Source of the DNA: Calvatia gigantea
Taxonomy: Eukaryota; Basidiomycota; Agaricomycetes; Agaricales; Lycoperdaceae
Assembly (NCBI GenBank): GCA_025093985.1
Contig: JACAAK010000003.1
Location: 2,728,001 to 2,792,000 of the forward strand
Direction of reading: 5' to 3'
DNA length: 64,000 nt
In this document: one piece after another, positions 42,690 through 55,024 of the stretch
Layout of the letters: each line of letters begins with the position of its first letter
Numbering within the stretch: position 1 is the first letter of the stretch
Translations under genes and position numbers: made by a program
The notes under the pieces: generated by a model
What the model was told of the DNA's origin: nothing
Databases searched by the model: none
What the model saw: only the letters and a program-made list of their open reading frames with translations

Positions 42690-45622
42690 ATGCCAAAGAG
42701 CAGCAAAAAACGCAAGAGCAAAGCTGCGGACTTTACAGTGAAAACATGTCTACCTCCCAGCCTCCACTGGCACTGACACGCAGTAAAGAAAGCAAAGCTA
42801 AAGCTAGGGAAGGAGAAGAAAGCACCTTCCAATGTCGTAGACACATCATTTAAGGCCCGCTGTGAGTTACTATGTTCTTGGTGAAGGCATTAACTCATGA
42901 AAAGTAGCCATTGCACTTCCAACCCAAAGCATTACTGTGGTCAAGGACGGAAATACTCCCACAACCAAACGAAACCTCACTATTGACGACTTGCTCGCGC
43001 ACCTGAAACACTATAGTCCATCTGTAAAGAGAGGTGCGCGCTTCGGTCCGTGAGCATCCAGCTTCGTTAAATTTTTTTTGCCAAGATACATTCACTGGCC
43101 TGACTGAATTATTGGGAGCACATTGGGACCTTGCGGGCCAGCATTTATCTCACCTTATTAACCACCTCGCTCGCATTATTAGTGATGAGGTGGGTCCCTG
43201 TCCCGTTCGTCAGTGAAGAAGCCTCATGAAACCTCAGGACGCAGGTGTTCGAAAACAACTTCTCGCATTTTTATCCTGGCTACTTCCCCGATTGCCCAGA
43301 GTACGTCTCCCTAAACTACCTACCCTATCATTATACCCATCTATTCGTTAGGAAGATCTTGTCCCCCACGCTACCACGTTGCTGTTATTCACTGCGTCGG
43401 CGCAGACCCACATCTTTCCTGAAATTAGGATAGATGCCATGCGCTTTCTTACCCTCTTTCTTGAACATATCCCGGAACCAATCGTGGAGGGTTGGAATGC
43501 AGAGGGCCCTAGCCACGGTAAGCGTATACTGGAAGGGTATCTTGTCAACCTTAACGCAGGAACGATATACGGAAATGCGGAGGGTGGGTCCCTTTCAGTA
43601 CCTTTCTGCCGTTCACCGCAATAATCTCAGGATAGGTCCTCCCATGGCGTTTTCAACTCCAAGTGTAATCATTTCGCCAATGGTGAGCCTCTTGTTTAAA
43701 TTATTTCTTATTCGCCTTCGTTTTCTCACGATGTCCCAGTCAAAACTCGCCGTCCTACAGTCATTTTCTTCTTTCCTTCGGGCGGGAATATCCGTACACA
43801 GTCGTAACGCCACTTATACCAGCTTCAACGTTCCACTAAATGCGTGGTTCATGTCGCAATCGTTCGGGACACGAGAGGCTTTTAAAAACTTCGAGAGTGC
43901 CTTATCACCTTCTCTGCCCACAGGCCAGCAGCCATCAGACCACCGCCGTGCGCAAAATGATTCCAGTGGATGTCCGCAACATTACCCGCTTGTGGAGTAT
44001 GAAACTCCATGGACGATGCAGGAGATAGAGGGTGTTGTAACGTCCTCTGGCGGGCTACCGGATGGGATGGGTGCTGAGCGTTCTGTAGAAACATTTCTTT
44101 CGGTACGTGTTGAGAGGTTGGTTCCCACTTAACTCATCTTCGCGCCCAGCAATTGTCTCGAACGATACACCCCATTCTCGTATCGACAATTTTGGACTAT
44201 GCACCTTCTGTTTTTGCACCGGACGGCAAAGGAGGCGAAACGGAAGCATCAGCCATTTTGGAAATCAGCCAAATTGCTTCACTCCTTTACGGAACGATCC
44301 TCGGAGGTGCTAAGACGGTCAGCCATATAGTTCTCCATTGCTCATTGCATCTCTAAAATCCGCCCAGGCACCTGTATCGTCTTTATCAGAATTAGACGAG
44401 CTCCTGAGTTATATGACACCATACTTCCCGTTCTCGTCTTCGAGTTCCGAAACCGTTAAGGTTGGGAACACCTAATGTGAAAATTGATTATGTGGATGCT
44501 GACGTATAACTAGTTTTCCCAGAGTTTTCAAGATCTAGACCTCATATATTGCGAATTAACGTCGCTACTGGTTCTTCATGCAAACCTACTTTCTGCCGGA
44601 TCTAGCCTGCATTCTCGAAAGATACAAAACCGGACACCGAAGCCCAATAACACCCTGCGAATGCAAGTTGCACTTGTCAGTGAATATATTGTCAAACTTC
44701 TTCGCGGCGAAGGCACGACAACTAGCCAAATTCCCCATTCCTTATCTGCGACATCCTATCATGCACTGTTACCAAGTATCTGGGCGATCATTTCCGAACT
44801 GTCTTCGCATGCCACTGATGTTACACAAGCGCTGCTGGATCATGCCACTAAGACATCCTCCAAGTCCAGCGTGAAGCGCCTCACGACCGAATTTCTGGCA
44901 CACCTAATGCTGGTGAGTTGCTTCGGTGTAAAGACGCCTATTGTGGCCCTCGGCCTCATTCTCTCTTTTTCTTTTTCTTTTAGCTTGAGACGGAACCGCA
45001 ATATAAAGGCGTTTTCAGAGTTGGGGCGAACAATATCGATCAAGTGCGACAACAATTTGAGAATTGGCTCACTAACCTGCCTCGTGTCCTTTGGGAGATA
45101 GGCAACAGCGACCCAATTGCCACAGAGGTACGTCACCGCACACTTTTTTTTTTTTTCCAGAATTAGAATCCCAATCGGGTGAAACTAACAAATCTGATTA
45201 GGTCATTTTGCGATTTTTCTTGCGTTTATTCCAGCGCCGATCGTCGTTTCTTCAATCAAAGGCATGTATTGGATTTCCACCTGTCCCGTAGCATTGAATC
45301 TCATTTTTTGGATCACGATGAACAGACCATCTCCACCCTGGCGTTACGCCTCGTACCTTATTTCCTGATCAATCACCCAGTCCGCGGACATCTCTCCGGG
45401 CCGTACAGCAAGCTTCCATCTACACAGGCGCATCTCCGTCGGCTGTGTTTGGACGTCGTCGTCACTTTTACGACCTTTGGAAGGCTATCTGGAATCGATG
45501 CGTCTGAAGCTTGCGGTGCGCTCTCCGAAGCGGTGGATTTGGTGATTGTGGATACAAATGAGGAAGAGTATTGGACACATGTAAACGTGGGAACAAGGGA
45601 ACTTCCTCATGTCAAACCTTGA
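42690..45622 (+). CDS. IPI1: Pre-rRNA processing protein IPI1 (TEX10-like, Rix1 complex)
   Basis: A nucleolar/nuclear component of the Rix1 complex required for ITS2 processing and pre-60S remodelling. It starts with basic MPKSSKKRKSKAADF, then KLKLGKEKKAPSNVVDTSFK and ARSIALPTQSI. The armadillo-like IPI1 region is TIDDLLAHLKHYSPSVKR, FTGLTELLGAHWDLAG, DAGVRKQLLAFLSWLLPRLP, PEIRIDAMRFLTLFLEHIP. The long C-terminal part (TEX10-type) holds RMQVALVSEYIVKLLRGEG, LLPSIWAIISELSSHATD, TISTLALRLVPYFLINHPVR and LSGPYSKLPS, ending at TGA 45620-45622. One intron (45262-45325) has a GC donor. The first intron border after DFT is irregular (no in-frame GT), perhaps one base lost. Confidence 0.85.
45262..45325 (+). 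other. GC-AG intron in IPI1
   Basis: RRSSFLQSK joins TISTLALRLVPYF across AAG|GCATGT...GAACAG, 64 bp. Reading through gives a stop within 12 codons. The joined peptide keeps the family's pattern leading to LVPYFLINHPVRG. Confidence 0.68.
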
Positions 45623-45996
45623 TGACTAGCGCTGAAAAGAATGGAAGGGTGGCTACCAGAACAATCTAGACGCATGCATCAAAATGATCTCTGATACCAT
45701 CTAAGTATGCTAATCATTACATATTCCCATGGATGGCTGCTACCTGAGCTATTGAAGCAGATAAACACACAGAGAGAAAGAGCATCTACATGATGACTAC
45801 GGTAAGTAGGTGGCCGTGAAGCGTCGAGCCTGCTCAATTGGGTCAGGGTGACTGTGCCTGGCAACCCAGCGCAACTTCAAGCTGTCGTGGGGATGAGCGC
45901 ATCAAGCACCGCCTGTCACCAAGAAACAAACAAAGATATGGGTATCAACAAGACGAGGGAAGTGAAAGGAATCATATAAACAGATGAACGAGGAAT

Positions 45997-46890
45997 TTAG
46001 TTCCAGGTCCATTTGACACCGCTGAGGCGGCCGAGGCCGAAATCCGCGAGTTGGTGGAAGGCCGAGGGAGAGAAGTCCAGGTCAGTGACGGCACATCCTT
46101 CACAGCGGTCAGTAATGGCGACAGTGACGCTCTTGCCCTGATCTGATAGATGTTCATTATTATTAACGTCCACGCAGCTGGATAAACCATCGATGAACAC
46201 TCACAGGTGGCAGTGACTTTGCGTCCGCAGATGGGGTTGCGATTGGGGTTGGCGCCATTGTAGCCTCTGAATCACAAGAATGTTAAATCTGTCAAATAAA
46301 GGATGGGGTGGAATAACTTACGGGAAGTTATCAAACAGGAGGTGCGAGACAGCAGCAATATAGTCAGAATCCGAGTTTGTGATACCACATGCACCAAGAC
46401 CAGCTAGGATGCGGAGTTTGAGAAGAATGAGGTGATAAGAGAAATATAAACACATACTGGCATAGAAAGTACCCTGGCCATTCTGGGTTCCAACCATGAA
46501 GCTTGGGAGGTTGGAAGCTGGAGGGGGAGGGGGAGGAGCGGGTTTCTTGGTGGTAGCGGGAGGCTGTTCCTTAGTGGTGGTTGGGGCAGGTTCAGGCTTA
46601 TGCGTGGTGGTTGGGGGTGGGCGAGGAACATCCTTTGTTGTCTCTGGCGCAGCTTTAGTTGTTTCCGGGGCAGAGCTCGGCTTGACAACCTGCGATGAAG
46701 GGCGGGGCCTGCAGCGCTTTCCGTTCTGACGGCTGCGCAGAGGAACAGCAGGTACGCCGGCAGGTGCAGGAACAGTAATGCGTCCCGCAAGAGCGCGATG
46801 GTGGACGCCATGGGGAACGTGGGAGGTGGCGAGAGCACCGACGGAGAGTGCAAGGGAGAAGAAAAGAATGAAAGCTTTTGCGAAAGACAT
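45997..46890 (-). CDS. Secreted DPBB (RlpA/expansin-like) protein with proline-threonine linker
   Basis: Signal peptide MSFAKAFILFFSLALSVGAL; a basic stretch VPLRSRQNGKRC; a long Pro/Thr/Lys linker (PPPTTTHKPEPAPTTTKE and repeats); then a double-psi beta-barrel domain. The domain reads GTQNGQGTFYASGLGACG, ITNSDSDYIAAVSHLLFDNF, NPICGRKVTATYQGKSVTVA and ITDRCEGCAVTDLDFSPSAF, ending GVKWTWN at TAA 45997-45999. Cys spacing and the ITDRCEGC/DLDFSP pattern are typical of fungal RlpA-like/barwin-fold secreted proteins (some called riboflavin-aldehyde-forming or loosenin-like). It probably binds or loosens wall polysaccharide. No catalytic claim is made. Confidence 0.88.
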
Positions 46891-47241
46891 GGCTGACAGA
46901 GTGCTCAAGGCTCGAAGGAGGGGATAAATCGCAAAGGACGGGTACTTATGGAACGAGTGAAGGAGCCAAGAAGCAAGGGCAGAGGGGGAAGATGAAGGGG
47001 ATGGTGATGGGATGGATAAAGGAACAAACACGCCCTTTCAAGTACGTAATATAAAGCCTGTAACCGCGGCCAAGAGTTTACTTGTTTGGCTATGTTTACC
47101 TTCACAACGTGCATCACACACCTTTCTCCACCTGAACAGTATGTCCTCCTCACGCCACTGCCGATGGAGCAAAAAAAATTTCAATGAGAAATTCTACGTT
47201 ACATAAGTACATTGTCTACCCTACTTATTTATTTACGGGCA
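46891..47241. other. 351 bp upstream of the DPBB gene, nothing recognised
   Basis: It lies between the DPBB start and the eIF3h stop, both minus strand. It probably includes the DPBB promoter and the 3' UTR of eIF3h. No TATA box is evident. Confidence 0.4.
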
Positions 47242-48633
47242 TCAGATTCCGGCGCTCGCTTTGGCTGCGTACATTTTCACCAAACCCGTGCTTGACGTGT
47301 CGCCCAGACTCTTCGCGTAAGCATCTATCTGCCCCAGAAGCAGTAGGCTTTCCAGCCGGCTGGGTTCCGCTGGAATCTTGAACAATCGCGAAACATCTTC
47401 TTCTGGCAGCGGGACTAGGCCTTGGGCAATGCGCGTTTGATTCTCCTCTTTGCGTTTCGCAATGTAATTATCAGCCTTTGCCCGTTCCCGCGCAATCTGC
47501 CGGATCAAATACGATACGTTGCCTTCTTCTGTCCGGTACGCGTCCACGGCGTCCACAATCTGTTCCAGGTTTCGCGTGACACCCGCTGTTTTGAGGTCAA
47601 GCATAGCATACGACGGCGAAACCGCCGACTCGTACACTTCATCAGGCCCTGCATCAGGGACTGTTGATGGTATCGACTTTGTCAAAGCGCCCAGAAATGA
47701 GTTGAGAAGAGGATTTGTGCGGATCTTGAGAGGAGTTTCCTCCAGAATCGAAGAGAAAGTAAGCTGATGGTTAACCAAACTGCAATTGACTTCTCGTCAG
47801 TACATGGTCTCGGGCTTAGGGGTGAAAGGGGATTCTCATCTACCTCGTGGTGTTAAAGTTAGATTTCCTGTACGCATCCATGAATGCGGCGGTCAACCGG
47901 TATGCACGGAACGAGGCGTTTCCCCGGCCAATTTGGGATAAGTCTAGAAGATGAAATTAGTATCAACACCCTCGATCCTCGACGCCCATTCTACGGTGGG
48001 TTTTGACTCACCGTGTACAATGACTACACCACCGTGGCGGAGAACTTTTTGATGAACAGCCTGGGTTTCTACCAGGGTTTGATTGAAGAAAGCACCAAGT
48101 GCTGTTGCTTGGTAGAATCCGACAACATTATCATCGGCTTGCACTTCCTTCAATGACCGTAACATCGCTGCCTGGTGCCGGGCTGTATGAAAACCACGCA
48201 TGGATTAACAAATGTCTTCATTTCTGTCTGTATTTCAGGGCATACCGGTAGCTTTCGCTGATTTTTCGTCGTCGTCGTGTGCGTGGTATGGCAAAGGAAA
48301 TGAATTAGAAACCTCGAGGGTTCCATCCAGGTCAAGTCCTAACAGCAGTCCATGGGCTGTTGAAGATGGTGCTTCTCGTGCATGTTTAATGATTTTAGTG
48401 ACGACCTATGCATGGCGCTGAGCACCCCGAGCAACGTAAAGCATCAGAAACCACGACCGGTTGCTTACCATTCCTTCAAGCTGGACTGTGGTTAGTGGGA
48501 TCTCAGCCTCGATGTCAATCACCTTGGCCATCGACGCCGGAATGGCTTCATATTTTGGTTGGGGTGCGACGGGGGCAGCAGAGGGTGCAGGCAGAGATGC
48601 TGCAAGAGCAGCAGCCATAGATGGTGCAGCCAT
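47242..48633 (-). CDS. Translation initiation factor eIF3 subunit H
   Basis: The MPN-domain subunit of eIF3, absent from budding yeast but present in most fungi. It starts with Ala-rich MAAPSMAAALAASLPAPSAA, then IEAEIPLTTVQLEGM and VTKIIKHAREA. The MPN core is HGLLLGLDLDGTLEVSNSFP, AMLRSLKEVQADDNVVGFYQ, TALGAFFNQTLVETQ, VVIVHD and FRAYRLTAAFMDAYR. The C-terminal half is LTFSSILEETPLKIRTNPLL, VTRNLEQIVDAVDAY and RIAQGLVPLPEEDVSRLFKI, ending at TGA 47242-47244. The JAMM metal ligands are not seen, as expected for this non-catalytic subunit. It is divergent from the CDF transporter across 585 bp. Confidence 0.88.
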
Positions 48634-49218
48634 GCTTTGGGATATAGTTGACGGAAGTGACTGAGTTAGTCTTCGGTCGAGTAGCCAAATCGGCGGATGA
48701 TACAGTAGAGTGCTAACTTAACACAGAAGCAAAAAAACCAATGAGATATATGCTGGCCAATCAGAACCAAATAGGACAGTGATAAAGTACCATGTACATT
48801 CAGTCGTCCGACGGGCCTTTTTACCTATTTGGCGTACCTAGAAAGCCACTCCAAACTTCAGCTCAGTGCAGTGTCCAGCGACTGACTGTCGGTCGACAAT
48901 AGAAGGCGGGACACGACGGGCGGTGCAGCGATGGCGCAGACCAATCACCTAGGTAATCGACCGCTTAAGTTCACTGAAAGGCTTGTCCCACGCGAGAGAG
49001 AGCTGCGGGATTCTCGGACACAATCAAGGACGAAATTCCCGTCATCTATATCATGGCTAAGCGCTTAGCACTTAACGAGAAACCCGCAAGTAGAGATATC
49101 AACCACTCCAAAGGTGGAGAGGCCCGCTGACAAAGCCTACCGGAATGGCAGCCGAAGTCGGTCAGTGTCCACCTCCTCACTCCTTTCCTCGACCGTACCT
49201 TCCTTTCACTTTTGCACA
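48634..49218. promoter_or_regulatory. Divergent intergenic region between eIF3h (-) and the CDF transporter (+)
   Basis: 585 bp, no exon supported. It holds short GC-rich dyads such as GACTGTCGGTCGACAATAG near 48885 but no clear TATA. It probably carries both promoters. Confidence 0.4.
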
Positions 49219-51088
49219 ATGGGCATGTCCCGTTCTGCTAGAATTACTCTCCTCCTTGTCATCGATGTTTTTTTCTTCTTTGTTGAACTCATTGTCGGTT
49301 CGTGTACACATTACCAAAACCACCCCCCTCCTGCTTTAATTTAAATCTTACCTTGCGCAGGATATGCGGTTGGGTCTCTGGCTCTCATTGCGGACAGCTT
49401 TCATATGCTCAAGTGCGTCATTGCATTTATCTTCAATACCCTTACTCAAGCATGTCCTCCCCTCCCCCCCTCCCAGCGATGTAATGAGCCTTGTCGTGGC
49501 CCTCTACGCCATTAAGGTTATTGCATCAGCTTTCTGTCTTCATTCGGTCTCATCCTCCCTTCCTCTTGTAGTTGGCTGCATCAACGGAGACAGACTCTCG
49601 CTATTCTTATGGCTGGCACCGCGCAGAAATCCTCGCCGCCCTCGTAAACGGTGTTTTCCTCTTGGCCTTATGCTTCTCCATCTCTTTGGAGGCGTTGGAA
49701 CGGTTCTTTGATACTCCAGGTACGCTTCACCACAGTTCTCACCAATTTCCTCATGTAAAGCGTCACCTAGAAATCTCCAACCCTCGTCTCATCGTCATTG
49801 TTGGCTCTCTCGGACTCGCGTCCAATATCATAGGGCTCTTCTTGTTCCATGGTATGTGTTCGCCTTAGTGATATCGCGACCAACTCCTTATTGGTATACC
49901 AGAGCATGGCCACTCTCATGGTCCAACTCACGACCAATCCTTTTCCAAATCTCCCAATGTCTCTGCGTCCTCAAGTACTGGTTCTATATCCGGGGATGCT
50001 ACTCCGACTCAGAAGCGATCTTCTAAGCGCCACGAGCGCTCACCCTCACCAGCTGTTCCGATCGACGAAGCCTACTCCTCTCACTATGGACACCCTGCCG
50101 CAACTCGTGCTTCTCTAGTGTTAACAGCCCAGGAAATTGCACAAGCACGCTCACCTTCACCGACCACTCGCCGTCATAGTTTTTCTCATGGTCGGCATCC
50201 CTCCGGAAGAGATGTCCTTAAGCGTTCAGAACGTTCGCTCTCCATGTCAATGACAGATCCCGTCGGCAATGAAGTTCTGCTTTCTTCACCCACTTCTGAG
50301 GGAACACCTTTACTGCACGACGAACCAAGCACTGAGCATAGTCATTCGCACGGGTACTCGCATAGTGGTTCAATGAACATGCGCGCACTCCTCCTGCATG
50401 TGTTGGGTGATGCACTTGGTAATGTCGGTGTCATTGCTACCGGCCTTGTGATTTGGAAATCCTCTTGGAGCTTCAAATACTATTTTGACCCGATAATCAG
50501 TTTGGTCATCACCCTGATCATTTTCTCAAGTGCTCTTCCCCTCGGTTAGTTTCCATACTCAAACTCGCAGTAGCAATAAATTTATTCAGCGAAAATAGTG
50601 CGAAGCGCGTCCTTCATTCTTCTACAAGGAGTTCCATCCACCATCTCCCTAGACGAAGTCAAGAAAGCTATTTTAGCAGTCCCTGGTGTCATTTCCCTTC
50701 ATGAACTCCACGTCTGGCAGTTGTCAGAAACCAAAATTGTCGCTTCTGTCCACGTCCTCGCTGAACGAAAGTACGATTTTATGCGAATAGCTCCCCATAT
50801 TCGCCGAGCCCTCCATCACCTCGGAATTCATTCAAGTACAATTCAACCCGAGTACATCCAATCTGATGAACCCCTCGTCTCGAAGGTGCGCTTTTATGCC
50901 CTTGCTTGTTGGAAGTGATAGTGACCACTTTTATCCCTAGCCAACCGACGAATCCTCGTGTCTTATTCTGTGTCCTCCAGACCAGGCCTGCGACCCAGCA
51001 CAAAATGCGTGTTGCCGTGAGTGCCGTCTCCCACTCTTGTATCACACTCGCTCATCCCCAAACAGCACCACCTCCCGTTGACGTTTGA
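49219..51088 (+). CDS. Cation diffusion facilitator (ZRC1/COT1-type vacuolar zinc transporter)
   Basis: A zinc/H+ antiporter of vacuole or ER membranes. Helices: ARITLLLVIDVFFFFVELIV; YAVGSLALIADSFHMLND, with the metal-site HxxxD; VMSLVVALYAIK; SYGWHRAEILAALVNGVFLL; LIVIVGSLGLASNIIGLFLF. A His-rich loop (HEHGHSHGPTHD, later HSHSHGYSHS) precedes LLLHVLGDALGNVGVIATG, the second HxxxD site, and YYFDPIISLVITLII. The cytosolic C-terminal domain has LHELHVWQLSETKIVASVHV. The last exons encode a Cys-rich tail (SSCLILCPPDQACDP, NACC) ending at TGA 51086-51088. ATG 49219 or 49225 may be the start. All junctions are in frame. Confidence 0.9.
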
Positions 51089-51139
51089 TTGCATATACCT
51101 TGATTTACGCATAAATATAGAACGGACTACAGCACTTAT

Positions 51140-54100
51140 TTACGCGTTTAATTCTGTAACAAAAAACGGAAAATTTGAGACAAAACTCTGCGAAGCTGCT
51201 AGCCTCTGAGCGACTAAACTCCCAGCGTGTATCTGTTTCTGTGCACGCAACTCGGCGGCCAGCTGTGTCACCATCGCGGGACTATGTTGGCCCAGAACAG
51301 GCTTATGTTCCCCGCTAACTGTCCTGACCGCCCAGTCGAGATGTGCAGCCGCAGTGAGCGCTGATGAAATGATAGTAACCAGGATGTCGGCACTAACGCT
51401 CTGTTCAGCCGGTGGCTGGGCGTCAATGCTGCTGATGAGGGATGGCAGCACAATGTGCAGGAAAATTGGTAATAACGGCGGTGTTTCTGAGGATCGGGGC
51501 GCGGCCAATACGAAAGTGGCCAGGCGCTTGCAGGTCTCGGTTTCTCTCATACTACCCGAGATGAGAATCTCAGACCAAAGACACCGAAGGAATTTGGTAG
51601 GAGATGATACGCGCAGGCATTTCTCGATGTTCAGACAGGGTGCTTTTTGTGCAGAGGCGGTGGTGATTGCGTTGTGAATGTCTTGTTTAGGCTGTTCTTC
51701 CCAGGTATGGAGGTTGGCAGCGATATCTTTGGCCGTATCTGGGATGCACTCGCTAGCTAAGACTTTAGATAACCTGCTATGAGGGCTTTCCCACTTACTA
51801 GAGTTTCTTCCTGTCACTTCATTCAACTTGTTTCGGACGGCAGTGGCGTCAAAAGTCGTTATACTTTTGAGCCGCTTCAGACTCAAAAGGCCGTAGAATT
51901 GATCTTTGCAAAGCAATATAACAGGACGGGGACACGAGGGCGACAACAGGAACGTCTGAAGAACGTCAAGGAAGGCCGGGTTCATAGGTCTTGAAGGGCG
52001 GGACAAAAAGTCATCATCAGGAACTCCTGGTTGGGGAACATAATCACATACTTTGTTGACTCAAACTCTCTAAGTACGCCCCTCAACACGTTGAAGAGCG
52101 TCCAACTCAATAGAGGGCTGGAGAAGTATGATATACCGTTGTTCAAGACATCCGACTCTAGCTTCGACCTGAGCGCTTGAATAATCAGGCTGGTGGACAA
52201 CCGCAGCAGAAGTTTGGGTGGCGTCGACCTTTATTCCAACCAAGGACAGATAAGAGCGGTCGAGGATGAATGATACGGGCCAATAAACCCACCTTAGTAT
52301 GGTATCCTCTATGCCTTCACTGTTGCTATCAAACAATGCCTTGAACCAGGAGGCAAACACGGTAGCCTCTTCTATTGACATTGTTCCAGGGTCTTGGAAA
52401 CTAGTCGTCGAGAAGAGATACGACGCTGACACTGTTTGGTCATTCATGGAAATAATTCTAGGGCTTAACTTTTCACTTGTCAATGGAGACAACCAGATGA
52501 ACGTCAAGAGACGCTCACTCTGTATCGAACAACGACGTATTGCACCAGGAGAACAACATCCCCAAGGTGGCTAACAGCCGTTTGTGGGTCACCTTAAGGC
52601 TGATTAGCATTATTGACGTATATTTGCCATTCTCTTACCAACTGTCTCGCAGTCATACTCTTCCAAAAACCGTAACGCACGAAAAACAATCTCAGTGAGC
52701 TTAACATGGAGCGAAAGAATATCCAACGCATAATCGCTCGTGTATAGGATTTTGCATAGGTGGCTGAGGTCGTCGGCGTCAAGGGATGTTGTAAATTGGG
52801 TGTATCGCTGATGAGGTTGTCATTTTTGTCAGCCCAGACATCAACCCTACGAAAATGTGATGCAAGCACCTTCAGCATGACACGTGCAAATGTATGGTGG
52901 CTACTACTGTCGCGCCAGATACGAGCGACCCAGTTACACGCATCGCTAATCTCGACATCCAGTCCAAGTTTACTTTCAAGGTAGAGCTGACGGGATGTCT
53001 CGTTAACCCTTGTGGCGAATACCAAGAGCCAAGTACATACTGCGAAGTCGACACCGGCCTCTTGTGCTTCAGCTAAGAGTCGAGAACCACTCTCCATGGT
53101 GAAAGCGGGATCCAATTGAGAGGCAAAAGTTGAATCGATAAGTTCATGCCGGACAAAAGAGTGGAGCAGATCCCGATTGAAGGAGCGACTTCTTGGGTCA
53201 GGTTAAGTCCAAGGATGAACCGCAGTGGGCGTATAATGACTACTTACAAGTCATCTTCGGAGTTGGTTATCCCTCGGGATAAAATATGTTCGCACTCTAC
53301 AATGAGGTCTGGCCTCCTGTATATGTACTCCAATGCAACTAACACTGCACTTCGCTGCTGTGCGTTAGTTACGAAATCACCAGCGCAGTGAAGCTGACCA
53401 ACCCAATCTCCTTGCGACGCGTTATCGCCTTTCACTGCAGTATCAAAAGATGTTAATAGGGACGGGAGCTACGGGCCCCGATCAGCAAGATAGTTATGTT
53501 GTCTAATACGTGCACTCACGCGACCGACAATGAAAGCTTTCCATATAGTACTCGTGCCAGGATTTTGTACCAGACACATGAGGGCCGTGGTCAGTAGCTG
53601 TGTGTAAAACACCGCTGGTGTCCATGCCGTCCAGCGAAGTACAGCAATCAGAGTGGCTATCGCGTCATTTGTGCAGCCAACTCCATAATCGTGGCCGCGT
53701 CGATTGATCTACAAGCATGAATTTATACCCAAGGCTTTCTACCAAAAACACCCACCCACTGGTGAAACAGGAGGCTAAAGGTGACAGTGTCTGTGTCGGA
53801 GCTTTGAACGTCGGTCTTGCCCGTGCTAAGTTGCATTGACTGTATCATCTGAGCTTCGCGCGCAGCTTTGACATCGTCCCCCATAGATATACTCAAAGCA
53901 ATTACAAAACTCTCCAACATCTGTCGAACATCTGACGCCAGGTTGTAATTCGTCATGAGTAAATCATTCGCGTCGGCATAATGCATGGCAGCCTGAGTAT
54001 TGGATATTTGCGAAAGGTCGGAAACGCAGGAGAGAAGAAACACTAAGAGCTGCGAAGCAGAAGCCGTCACAGGCTGGTGGAAGTGAGAGATTGGTAAGGT

Positions 54101-54656
54101 GTAAGCGGTTCGAAGGAGTGCCAATGCATCATGGATCTTGTTTAGTACAGCCGCAGGAGTCTCTGCGTAGGAAACTATTGACCCAATGGCCGTCATACCA
54201 GACGCGTAGTGAGCCTCAAGAGCAACGCGGCAGAGCAGGTCCAGAGTGGAAACCGTGTGCAAATCGGGTGATCGAGCGGCTTGAAGAAACGTGGTGACGT
54301 ATGTTGCCAGCGACAACATCCCGCTATCTATCGCATATTTCAAGTATCCCTGAAGCTCGGAATCTCCTGGATAAGAAGAGAACAGCGCAAGGATGGAGTC
54401 TGTTTATAACATAGACAAGGATCCAATGTGATTGGTTAGAATACCACCGCGACCTCGAAAGGACTGACTGCTCAGGTTGTTCTCGATGACTTCATGTGAG
54501 TGTGGGGCAGGATTCTTCTCTATGAATTTGCGACACAAAGCTAACCACTTCACGGTATTGGTTGGTTGTACGCAGCACTAGATAGTGGAACCTACGTACT
54601 TTAGGAGCAGAAAATCCACTTTGAAAACAGTTTCTTGTAAGCTCGTCAAGGTTCAT
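51140..54656 (-). CDS. Probable Mediator subunit MED5 (Nut1-like)
   Basis: A large helical protein of about 1,000 residues over many exons. It starts (ATG 54654-54656) MNLDELTRNCFQSGFSAPK, followed by a RRFHYLVLRTTNQYREV exon, then LKYAIDSGMLSLATYVTTFL and QAARSPDLHTVSTLDLLCRV. The middle has VLVALEYIYRRPDLIVECEH and SFVRHELIDSTFASQLDP; the end is SLVAQRLAASQSFVSNFPFF with the stop at 51140-51142. The opening 'neck' and alpha-helical repeats fit the fungal MED5 family, but there is no short diagnostic motif, so the name is tentative. Its 3' end faces that of the CDF gene with 51 bp between them. An upstream in-frame ATG (54740) would add 28 Gly/Asp-rich residues. Confidence 0.6.
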
Positions 54657-55024
54657 GGAGAATGTTTGCCCGAACAGAAAACTATCATCCCCACCTCCGT
54701 CACCCGCACCCGACGCACATGCGGCATCAATCGCTACCACGTGATTTTGTTAGAACCCGTGATCACCATCGCCACAGCCAATCACCCAGCTCTTTTAGGC
54801 TCTTTGAATCTCAGCGTTCAAAAAAAAAAGTCCAATACTCGATATTTGATGTCCAACCCTTTCGCGTGTATGAAGGTGAGATTGTGATGCCATAAGGTCC
54901 TTGAATTAACTGAAACAATGTATTACTTTCCCAACATACACCTTTCCACCCATCACGTACGTAATTATATCAGACAATTCCTCCCGCGAAGCGGTTGCCA
55001 AGCAGAATTTCGACCCTACATACT
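54657..55024. other. Intergenic, nothing recognised
   Basis: 368 bp between the MED5-like start and the stop of the next minus-strand gene. It contains an A9 run near 54821. No coding support. Confidence 0.4.
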
